Positions 35,886 to 43,459 of a stretch of DNA of 64,000 nucleotides are shown here, in pieces. Under the pieces are notes generated by a model, which was not told where the DNA came from, did no database searches, and saw only the letters and a list, made by a program, of their open reading frames with translations. Position numbers and translations under genes: made by a program. Numbering within the stretch: the stretch's first letter is position 1; each line of letters begins with the position of its first letter. This stretch comes from GCA-2712985 sp964515905 (GTDB taxonomy: Bacteria; Pseudomonadota; Alphaproteobacteria; UBA7887). The stretch covers positions 1 to 64,000 of the forward strand of contig CAZEWK010000010.1 in the NCBI GenBank assembly GCA_964515905.1. The letters run 5' to 3'.

Positions 35886-36446
35886 TTATACGATTTCGAG
35901 CTCACTATCCCAATATAGAAAATCCGACCAGCTTTCGTGCAAATAGTTAGGCGGATATCGACGTCCTACTTTTTGTAGTTCTTGGACAGTGGGGACATGC
36001 GGCATATGGGCCAAGTGCATGCCAGCTTCATTAACCAGTGAATTCCCTTTCTGCAAATTGCAGACGGCACACGCAGTGATTACATTGGTCCAATTAGTTA
36101 ATCCACCACGAGATTTTGGTAGCACGTGATCAAACGTGAGGTCATATGTGTCAAAACCATCTCCACAGTATTGACATGTAAATCCATCCCGTAAAAAGAC
36201 ATTGAATCGCGTAAAGGCCGGGCGTCTATCAGAGTGAACATACTTTTTGAGGGAAATCACACTGGGTAATCGCATTTGATGGGAGGGAGATCGCACTTCT
36301 TGCTCATACTCAGCGACGATATTAACGCGATTGAGGAATACAGCCTTCACAGTTTCGTGCCAGGACCATAATGATAATGGGAAGTAGCTCAAAGGCCGGT
36401 AATCCGAATTTAACACCAGTGCTGGACAGATATTTAGCTGCATCAT
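35886..36446 (-). CDS. HNH endonuclease
   Basis: The 186-residue protein carries one HNH domain: CQYCGDGF, then LTFDHVLPKSRGG with the catalytic His, TNWTNVITACAVCNLQKGN with Asn and the second zinc Cys pair. The zinc cysteines are thus complete. The N-terminal part (ALVLNSDYRPLSYFPLSLWSWHETVKAVF) is typical of a widespread stand-alone bacterial HNH family with unknown role, often chromosomal rather than mobile. The start has two ATGs; the second (36443) is better spaced from AAGGGA. It converges with coq7. Confidence 0.92.
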   Translation of the reverse strand: MMQLNICPALVLNSDYRPLSYFPLSLWSWHETVKAVFLNRVNIVAEYEQEVRSPSHQMRLPSVISLKKYVHSDRRPAFTRFNVFLRDGFTCQYCGDGFDTYDLTFDHVLPKSRGGLTNWTNVITACAVCNLQKGNSLVNEAGMHLAHMPHVPTVQELQKVGRRYPPNYLHESWSDFLYWDSELEIV

Positions 36447-36652
36447 CCATCCCTTCCCTTATTTGGCGGTATCAGCCAGAAGCTATGTTTGCTTCAAACA
36501 TTTATATTAGTTTAGAAATATTTTATTTCCAATTGATTGAGGCTAGCCTAACCAGCTAAAAATATTTCATCAATAAAAAGAAGCTATAGATAGCACTTTG
36601 GTTTATTGGTCCGTATTGTCTTTTAGAAATAACTAGTTAGAGGTGGCAAACT

Positions 36653-37873
36653 ATGAATGGTCCCTTATCGCATTTGCAAGTGTTAGATCTTAGTCGGGTT
36701 CTTGCTGGGCCGTGGGCTGCACAAAACCTGGCTGACCTTGGTGCAAATGTAATTAAAATCGAACGTCCTGGAGAAGGTGATGACACCCGAAAATGGGGTC
36801 CTCCTTTTCTTAAAGATCGTAACGGACGTGACACTACCGAAACAGCATATAATATATCAGCCAATCGAAATAAACGTTCTGTAACTATCGATCTTTCAAA
36901 ACCTGAAGGTGCGGAACTTGTTCGAAAATTGGCACTTAAATCAGATATTTTGCTAGAAAACTTCCGTGTCGGAGGTGCAGCAAAGTTTGGCCTAGGTTAC
37001 CAAGAATTAGCAACCCAAAATTCCGGGTTAATCTATTGTTCTATTACCGGTTTCGGACAGGACGGCCCCTACAGGGACCGCGGAGGATATGACTTCATCA
37101 TCCAAGCCATGGGCGGTTTGATGAGCATTACAGGCGAAACAGACGAAAAAGGTGGCGGGCCACAAAAAGTAGGTCTGGCTGTCTCCGATTTATTTACTGG
37201 TATGTACGCTAGCGTCGCTATACTAGCCGCTATTGCGCACCGAGAACGAACAGGGGAGGGACAATTCATCGATCTTGCCCTTTTGGACTGTACCACATCG
37301 ATACTTTCAATGATGGCAGCAAACTACTTCATGAGCGGACAGTCTCCTGCACGGATGGGAAATGCCCATCCCAATGTTGCACCCTATAGCCTTTACGAAA
37401 CTGCCGACGGAAGTTTGGTAGTCGCAGTCGGGAACGACCAACAATTTTACAGACTTTGCAAAACTCTGGGCATCCCAAAACTGGCAACCGATCCTTTATT
37501 CAAAAATAATAGGGAAAGGTTAAAGAATCGGCTCCAAATGGATGCAAACCTTTGCCCCGTTATCAAAAAATGGAAATCAAGAGAATTGCAAGATGCACTG
37601 AATGTAGCTCTAGTACCATGTGGAGCAGTTAACTCTGTTGGCGAAGTTTTCGACGACCCCCACGTAAAACATCGAGGAATAAAAACTATCCTCACACACC
37701 CACTCTCTGGCACAGTAAGTGTCGCTGGAAGCCCAATTCGATTGTCAAAAACACCCGTCACGTACCGCCACCCCCCACCACTACTTGGCGAACACACAGA
37801 CGAAGTATTAACAGAAGAATTAGGGCTGCAGCCAGGTGACATTGCCAAACTTCGTCACCAGCATATTCTTTAA
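36653..37873 (+). CDS. CaiB/BaiF-family CoA-transferase
   Basis: Class III CoA-transferases move CoA between carboxylic acids through an aspartyl-CoA intermediate. The 406 residues show LDLSRVLAGPWAAQNLADLGANVIKIERPG at the N-terminus, ANRNKRSVTIDL, LLENFRVG and the catalytic Asp147 (GGYDFIIQAMGG). C-terminal GAVNSVGEVFDDPHV is also typical. ATG 36653 has AGAGGTGG upstream. It is divergent from the HNH gene and converges with the esterase. The acid partners cannot be read from sequence. Confidence 0.92.
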   Translation: MNGPLSHLQVLDLSRVLAGPWAAQNLADLGANVIKIERPGEGDDTRKWGPPFLKDRNGRDTTETAYNISANRNKRSVTIDLSKPEGAELVRKLALKSDILLENFRVGGAAKFGLGYQELATQNSGLIYCSITGFGQDGPYRDRGGYDFIIQAMGGLMSITGETDEKGGGPQKVGLAVSDLFTGMYASVAILAAIAHRERTGEGQFIDLALLDCTTSILSMMAANYFMSGQSPARMGNAHPNVAPYSLYETADGSLVVAVGNDQQFYRLCKTLGIPKLATDPLFKNNRERLKNRLQMDANLCPVIKKWKSRELQDALNVALVPCGAVNSVGEVFDDPHVKHRGIKTILTHPLSGTVSVAGSPIRLSKTPVTYRHPPPLLGEHTDEVLTEELGLQPGDIAKLRHQHIL

Positions 37874-37876
37874 GTT

Positions 37877-38542
37877 TTATGCCATCCCTGTGAAACAATC
37901 TCGTAAAAATTTACTGCCGATTTGAAGTCCTTCTTGATCAATACTGTGACCAAGACCGGAACAAATATGCCATTGAGCCGCGACATCTAAAGACGCAAAC
38001 TTTTGTGTACTCTCAAGCATTGCACTTGCTGGGATTAATTCATCTGAATCACCGTGCACCATGATAACTGGTGGTTTGGACATCACGCTATTTCTGCTAC
38101 CCCCTAGTCCTATCAATCGGCCCGAATAACCTACGACACCGGCCAGCCTATCGTTATGCCGAAGAGCCACATATAAACCCATCATAGTGCCTTGACTAAA
38201 CCCAACCAAAGCTAATCGATCCGGGGGCACTTTGGTTCGTGATAATTGCTCTTCCATGAAATTTGTAAGAATTGGGGCCGTGTCCTGCACACCCGACATC
38301 ATAGCCTCCTCGGTATGTTCGTGAATACTAAACCATTGGCGTCCTTGCGGTGCCATATCGTAAACATAGGGGGCATTAGGAGAGACAAATTCAGTATCCG
38401 GCATTTGTTTCGCCCAATAAGGGGCCAAACTAATGAGATCATTCCCGTCAGCACCAATACCATGCAGGAAAATAACCAAATTTCGCGGCGAACGGCCGCT
38501 TGCGGCAGGATAACTAGGACCTGTTAATGTCGGAATAACCAT
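37877..38542 (-). CDS. carboxylesterase/phospholipase-like alpha/beta hydrolase
   Basis: The 221-residue serine hydrolase has LVIFLHGIGADGNDLISLAP near the N-terminus, the nucleophile elbow GFSQGT (Ser116), Asp in HGDSDELIPA, and His in GLGHSID. This is the Abhydrolase_2 (carboxylesterase/lysophospholipase/YpfH) group. It has no signal peptide and should be cytoplasmic, cleaving short esters or lysolipids. ATG 38542 is the start. It converges with the CoA-transferase, separated by only three bases. Confidence 0.88.
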   Translation of the reverse strand: MVIPTLTGPSYPAASGRSPRNLVIFLHGIGADGNDLISLAPYWAKQMPDTEFVSPNAPYVYDMAPQGRQWFSIHEHTEEAMMSGVQDTAPILTNFMEEQLSRTKVPPDRLALVGFSQGTMMGLYVALRHNDRLAGVVGYSGRLIGLGGSRNSVMSKPPVIMVHGDSDELIPASAMLESTQKFASLDVAAQWHICSGLGHSIDQEGLQIGSKFLRDCFTGMA

Positions 38543-38645
38543 TTAGCACATACCAGTATAGGTTTTTGACAATCTAAAATTACGTTATTAATACATCAAC
38601 AGAAATTACCAATACTGTTTCTTTACAAACTCGATAATTATCTCT

Positions 38646-39503
38646 ATGCCTCAATTAAATAATATAGTTCCTTTGGTTACACGTTTTGCACCTAGCCCCA
38701 CAGGTTATATGCATTTAGGTCATGCCTACGCGGCAATTTTTGCCTGGCGCGCTGCTCGCGAACAAAATGGCCGGTTCTTGCTACGCATTGAAGATATCGA
38801 CTCAACTCGATGTCGACCTGAATTCGAGGAAGCTATTTTAGAGGATTTACAATGGCTTGGTTTAGATTGGGATGGACAACCACGACGACAATCAGAAAAC
38901 ATCACAGACTATAAACGGGCACTCGATAAATTATGGGCATTAAACATCGTATATCCATGTTTTTGTACCCGAAGTGAGATCCTAGCTGAAATCGCCAATG
39001 CAGATGCTGCCCCTCACACAACGGATGAAGTAGCTTATCCCGGAATTTGCAGGATATTAACCGAAAAGGAGAGAAATGCGCGTATAACAAGTGGTGCCCC
39101 ATACGCGTTACGGCTTGATATGAGCAAAGCATATGATTTAACAGGGCCCCTGGTATGGTCCGATCGAAGGCAAGGGAACCAAAACATAGACTGCAGTGCG
39201 GGCGATATCGTCATCGCCCGAAAGGACATTCCAACGAGTTACCATCTAGCAGTATCTTTAGATGATCATCGACAGAGAGTAACACTAGTAACCAGAGGCG
39301 AAGATCTTTTTCAATCCACCCATGTGCATCGAATCCTTCAAGCTTTACTTGGGCTAAATATACCGGAATGGCATCACCATAAACTGATTATGAATGCGGA
39401 AGGCAACCGGCTATCCAAACGGGGGCGGGCTTTAACAATTCGTTCCTTGAAAAGAGCTGGAGAAAGCCCGACCAGTATTCGAGAAATGGTCGGGCTCACG
39501 TGA
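38646..39503 (+). CDS. gluQ: glutamyl-Q tRNA(Asp) synthetase
   Basis: GluQ attaches glutamate to the queuosine base of tRNA-Asp. It is a truncated glutamyl-tRNA synthetase: 285 residues with TRFAPSPTGYMHLGHAYAAIFAW (class I HIGH-type motif), the zinc-binding CFC...YPGIC segment, and the KMSKS-like RLSKRG near residue 261, and it lacks the anticodon-binding domain. ATG 38646 is the start. It stands between the esterase and mcd, with 155 bases to the next gene. Confidence 0.93.
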   Translation: MPQLNNIVPLVTRFAPSPTGYMHLGHAYAAIFAWRAAREQNGRFLLRIEDIDSTRCRPEFEEAILEDLQWLGLDWDGQPRRQSENITDYKRALDKLWALNIVYPCFCTRSEILAEIANADAAPHTTDEVAYPGICRILTEKERNARITSGAPYALRLDMSKAYDLTGPLVWSDRRQGNQNIDCSAGDIVIARKDIPTSYHLAVSLDDHRQRVTLVTRGEDLFQSTHVHRILQALLGLNIPEWHHHKLIMNAEGNRLSKRGRALTIRSLKRAGESPTSIREMVGLT

Positions 39504-39658
39504 TAAGTAGTTCGAAAATCAATGAGCGTTCCCATCTAAGGCATGAGCGATACAGTTCAAATATTTTCGAGTGTGATAGCGCTGGACAAACTCATGTTTC
39601 TATTCAATCGTTGAAATTAGATCTCTTATCCCCAATTTAACAACTGTGAAAAATAACC

Positions 39659-41332
39659 ATGCCGTCATCTAACAATTCAGAAGACAAATTGATCAACACA
39701 TGTGAAAGCGCTCTCGCATCAGCAAATCAGCTTGAGGGTCACATTCGGTCCCTTATAGCTAAGAAAGTTTTCCTAAAAGGGCGCATCGAATCGACAAAAA
39801 TTACTGCCAATCAATTCTCACTGCACGGCTATGCGTGGCTGGCTACCTATGTTGAATCGTTACGTCAACTTCTTAATTGGTCGAAGCGACTGAAAAACGG
39901 AAATAGCTTTGGCGATCTAGAACAATTAATACTGAAAGCGGGATTTGGTGAGTATCTCGCCCAAATCAGAGGTGGAATACCCATGAGCCAGTTAGAAATT
40001 GCTCGGCTCTCTGACTTTGGTGCCAATGAAAAAGTTGAACGAGAGTTTCTAACTTCTGACGTGATGCTGGTAATTCAGGAAGGGAATAGCCCCAAGGTTC
40101 GGCAAGCATTAGCAGAACTCATGATTAACAATAATTTTGGGAACGTCGGGCTACAAGAATCAAGCTTAGAAATGATCCGGGACCAATTTAAGAAATTCTC
40201 AGATGAAAAAATTGCCCCTCATGCTCAAACATGGCACATGAATGACTCCTTGATACCCGATCATCTGATTTCCGACATGTCGGATCTGGGTGTGTTCGGC
40301 CTAACAATCCCGGAAAAGTGGGGTGGGTCCGAATCTGGAAAAACAGCGATGTGCCTGGTAACAGAGGAGTTATGCCGTGGATATTTGGGGGTTGGCTCCC
40401 TCGTCACACGCACTGAGATAGCGGCCGACCTTATCCGCGAACATGGCACAGACTTGCAGAAATTGAGATGGCTGGCACCCTTGGCTGAAGGAAAACTATT
40501 GCCGACCGCTCTCTTCACAGAACCAGATACAGGCTCTGACCTTGCCTCCGTGGGCACGCGTGCCATTCGATCTGGAACCAAATACCAGGTAACTGGTGCC
40601 AAGACCTGGGCCACCCATGCCTCACGAGCTGATCTAATGACTGTACTTGTTAGAACGGAGCAAAACCAAGTCGGGCATAAGGGAGTAAGTATTTTAGTGG
40701 CCCCCAAACCTAGAGGAACGGATGATAACCCCTTCCCCTTAACGGGAATGAGCGGGACCGAAATAAAGGTCATTGGCTATCGGGGGATGAAAGAGTACGA
40801 AATCGCCTTTGATGGATTCGAAGTTCCAACAGATTGCCTACTGGGCGAGGTTGAAGGACAAGGATTTAAACAGCTAATGAGCGGAATGGAAACTGCCAGG
40901 ATACAAACAGCGGCGCGTGCCATCGGAGTTGCGCAGAATGCTTTGGAACTTGGTCTATCCTATTCCCTAGAACGATATCAGTTTGGACGACCAATTTACG
41001 ATTTCCCCCGAATATCTGCAAAACTAACATCTATGATGGTGGAAATAATGATATGCCGGCAACTAACTTGGTCTGCTGCTCGTGAGAAAGATGCGGGCCG
41101 TAGATGCGATATAGAGGCCGGTATGGCAAAACTTCTGTCAGCCCGTGTTGCTTGGTCAGCCGCAGACAACGCCATGCAAATTCACGGTGGCAACGGGTAT
41201 GCGGTAGAATTCCCCATAAGTCGCGTACTGATGGATTCGCGTATTTTAAATGTTTTTGAGGGCACCGGAGAAATACAGGCCCAAATTATCTCCAAAAGAT
41301 TACTGGAAACAAATCAAACACCTGCAGCATAA
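39659..41332 (+). CDS. mcd: methylsuccinyl-CoA dehydrogenase-like acyl-CoA dehydrogenase
   Basis: The 557-residue flavoprotein has an N-terminal extension of about 150 residues before the acyl-CoA dehydrogenase core (EMIRDQFKKFSDEKIAPHA at about 178). The extension carries the family-typical YAWLATYVESLRQLLNW and GFGEYLAQIRGGIPMSQLE. The core has GELFTEP-like ALFTEPDTGSDL, the TGAKTWATHA strand, MSGMETARIQTAARAIGVAQ and the C-terminal QIHGGNGYAVEFPISRVL. This arrangement matches the methylsuccinyl-CoA dehydrogenase of the ethylmalonyl-CoA pathway. The electron acceptor would be ETF, whose genes follow. Ccr and the other pathway genes are not in the window. A general acyl-CoA dehydrogenase remains possible. 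Confidence 0.85.
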   Translation: MPSSNNSEDKLINTCESALASANQLEGHIRSLIAKKVFLKGRIESTKITANQFSLHGYAWLATYVESLRQLLNWSKRLKNGNSFGDLEQLILKAGFGEYLAQIRGGIPMSQLEIARLSDFGANEKVEREFLTSDVMLVIQEGNSPKVRQALAELMINNNFGNVGLQESSLEMIRDQFKKFSDEKIAPHAQTWHMNDSLIPDHLISDMSDLGVFGLTIPEKWGGSESGKTAMCLVTEELCRGYLGVGSLVTRTEIAADLIREHGTDLQKLRWLAPLAEGKLLPTALFTEPDTGSDLASVGTRAIRSGTKYQVTGAKTWATHASRADLMTVLVRTEQNQVGHKGVSILVAPKPRGTDDNPFPLTGMSGTEIKVIGYRGMKEYEIAFDGFEVPTDCLLGEVEGQGFKQLMSGMETARIQTAARAIGVAQNALELGLSYSLERYQFGRPIYDFPRISAKLTSMMVEIMICRQLTWSAAREKDAGRRCDIEAGMAKLLSARVAWSAADNAMQIHGGNGYAVEFPISRVLMDSRILNVFEGTGEIQAQIISKRLLETNQTPAA

Positions 41333-41393
41333 CTGCGCGCTGCATCTTCTATTTATGTTTAAATCTCTTTTATGCGATTGAGGCCACTGACCT

Positions 41394-41597
41394 ATGGAAG
41401 CTTTTGAAGCCGTTTTCCCAATGTTGATTGTCATAGCACTGTTGACCGTCCTGATTGTACTAGCTATTGGCATCATTGGCATGTTGAAAGGTGGCCAATT
41501 CAATCAGCGGTACGGCAATAAACTGATGCGTCTGCGCGTTATATGCCAGGGGATCGCAATAATCTTAATAATCTTATTCGTGATATTATTTCGATGA
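41394..41597 (+). CDS. twin-transmembrane HIG1-like protein
   Basis: The 67-residue protein has two membrane helices (about 8-30 and 48-66) joined by GGQFNQRYGNKLMRLRVICQ, the pattern of HIG1-domain proteins. Mitochondrial HIG1 proteins associate with cytochrome oxidase, and in alphaproteobacteria this gene is often found directly before the ETF genes, as here. Its role is not established in bacteria. ATG 41394 is the start; etfB begins 145 bases downstream. Confidence 0.85.
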   Translation: MEAFEAVFPMLIVIALLTVLIVLAIGIIGMLKGGQFNQRYGNKLMRLRVICQGIAIILIILFVILFR

Positions 41598-41741
41598 CAG
41601 CAGGTGTTCTGTTCCATGTCTATTCCAGACAAACCCATAACGTTGACACAAACCATTCTATGTGTCAGTGCAATGTTTTTTTATCATAGGCAACGGTGGA
41701 TAGTAGCCCAGTTTTTGTCTTTTTGTGCAAGAGGTCTTTCA

Positions 41742-42491
41742 ATGAAAGTGGTGGTCGCAGTTAAGCGTGTCATTGATTACAACGTAAAGATACGGGTTAA
41801 ATCGGATCAGTCGGGTGTGGAAACCGATAATGTAAAAATGTCTATGAATCCGTTTGATGAAATTGCAGTGGAAGAAGCAGTCCGGTTGAAAGAAGCCGGA
41901 ACAATTAATGAGATCATCGCAGTTTCTATTGGGCCACTACAATGCCAAGAAACATTGAGGACTGCTTTTGCAATGGGAGCGGATCGTGGAATTCATATTC
42001 TTACAGAGTCTCCAGTCGAACCATTAGCTGTATCAAAGTTGTTAAAAAAAGTTACGGAAGAAGAAAAAGCCCGCTTGGTAATATTAGGGAAACAAGCGAT
42101 TGATGATGACAGCAACCAATGTGCACAGATGTTAGCGGGATTGCTCGGATGGGGGCAAGGGACATTTGCATCAGAATTGAAGCTGCTCGAAAACAAAATT
42201 GAGGTTACACGCGAAGTGGATGGGGGTTTAGAAACATTATGGCTGAATATCCCTGCGGTAATCTCTACGGATCTTCGTTTGAATGAGCCCCGATATGCCT
42301 CTCTACCAAATATAATGAAGGCAAAGAAAAAACAAATCGATCAGAAGACGCCTGCGGATTACGAGATCAATACAACTGCCCGCATTCAGACCCTTAAGGT
42401 CGAAGAGCCTCCGACCCGTGAATCTGGTGTTAAAGTGGCTGATGTCCAGGAACTAGTGGCAAAACTACGCGATGAATCAGGGGTGATATAA
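41742..42491 (+). CDS. etfB: electron transfer flavoprotein beta subunit
   Basis: EtfB forms the AMP/FAD-binding half of the electron transfer flavoprotein, which accepts electrons from acyl-CoA dehydrogenases and delivers them to ETF-quinone oxidoreductase. I take ATG 41742 (249 residues, MKVVVAVKRVIDY), preceded by AAGAGGT. The frame extends upstream to 41604 but without ETF similarity. Features include SMNPFDEIAVEEAVRL and GKQAIDDDSNQCAQMLAGLLGW. It overlaps etfA by one base and follows mcd, its likely client. Confidence 0.96.
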   Translation: MKVVVAVKRVIDYNVKIRVKSDQSGVETDNVKMSMNPFDEIAVEEAVRLKEAGTINEIIAVSIGPLQCQETLRTAFAMGADRGIHILTESPVEPLAVSKLLKKVTEEEKARLVILGKQAIDDDSNQCAQMLAGLLGWGQGTFASELKLLENKIEVTREVDGGLETLWLNIPAVISTDLRLNEPRYASLPNIMKAKKKQIDQKTPADYEINTTARIQTLKVEEPPTRESGVKVADVQELVAKLRDESGVI

Positions 42492-43423
42492 TGACTAGCT
42501 TAGTGATCGCCGAACACGACAATACTGAATTAAAACCATCGACTTTAAACACTGTATCTGCTGCCGCCAGTTTGGACGGACCAATCCACATATTAGTCGC
42601 CGGGGAAAATTGCGGATCCGTAACAGAGACCGCCGCTAAAATTTCGGGAGTAGAAGCAATAATCCACGCTGATGGTTCGGAATATAAGCACCAGTTGGCA
42701 GAAAATATGGCGCCAATAATTGTAGAGCTGGCGGAAAGTTATAGTCATATCTTAGCGCCCTCAACGACCTTTGGGAAGAATATCATCCCCAGAGCGGCTG
42801 CCTTATTAGATGTCCAACAAATCTCTGACATCATTGCCGTCGAGTCCGATGACACATTTGTTCGACCAGTATACGCGGGCAATGCCATAGCTACGGTAAG
42901 ATCTTTGGACGAATGTAAATTGATAACTGTTAGAACAACGGCATTTAAAGCCGCCGAACTAGACGGTGCCGCCGAACAAAAAGATATATCGGGAAAAGGC
43001 GACGCTAATATATCCGGCTTCATAAGACGTGAATTATCTAAATCAGATCGCCCTGAACTGACCGCGGCAAAAATTATCGTTTCCGGTGGACGTGGCATGC
43101 AAAATGGAGAGAATTTTGCACTACTGGAACAACTTGCAGACAGGCTAGGAGCAGCAGTTGGAGCTTCCCGCGCCGCCGTTGACGCCGGTTACGTGCCGAA
43201 TGACTATCAAGTAGGCCAAACAGGGAAAATAGTTGCGCCGGAATTATACATCGCTGTAGGCATTTCTGGCGCCATCCAACACCTAGCAGGAATGAAGGAT
43301 AGCAAGGTAATTGTCGCAATCAATAAAGATGAAGACGCCCCTATTTTTCAAATTGCCGACTTTGGTTTAGTGGCAGACTTATTTAAAGCGGTGCCTGAAC
43401 TTACATCGGCGCTTGACAAGTAA
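42491..43423 (+). CDS. etfA: electron transfer flavoprotein alpha subunit
   Basis: EtfA carries the FAD that receives electrons from acyl-CoA dehydrogenases. The 310-residue protein has the C-terminal FAD domain with IVSGGRGMQNGENFALLEQLADRLGAAVGASRAAVDAGY and the YIAVGISGAIQHLAGM loop. The start overlaps etfB by one base. A hairpin followed by a T run lies just after the stop and may end transcription. Confidence 0.97.
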   Translation: MTSLVIAEHDNTELKPSTLNTVSAAASLDGPIHILVAGENCGSVTETAAKISGVEAIIHADGSEYKHQLAENMAPIIVELAESYSHILAPSTTFGKNIIPRAAALLDVQQISDIIAVESDDTFVRPVYAGNAIATVRSLDECKLITVRTTAFKAAELDGAAEQKDISGKGDANISGFIRRELSKSDRPELTAAKIIVSGGRGMQNGENFALLEQLADRLGAAVGASRAAVDAGYVPNDYQVGQTGKIVAPELYIAVGISGAIQHLAGMKDSKVIVAINKDEDAPIFQIADFGLVADLFKAVPELTSALDK

Positions 43424-43426
43424 GAT

Positions 43427-43459
43427 ACCGATGTTTTTCTAGAAAAATGCCGGTTTTTT
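43427..43459 (+). terminator. candidate terminator after etfA
   Basis: ACCG (43427-43430) and CGGT (43451-43454), together with TTTTT and AAAAA, form an imperfect stem around CTAG, followed by a run of six T (43454-43459). It would stop etfBA transcription. It overlaps the 3' end of metH on the other strand. Confidence 0.5.

Noticed and set aside
41604..41741. N-terminal extension of EtfB
   Set aside because: The frame is open upstream of 41742 but the sequence has no ETF similarity, while ATG 41742 has a good ribosome-binding site and the canonical MKVVVAVKRVIDY start.
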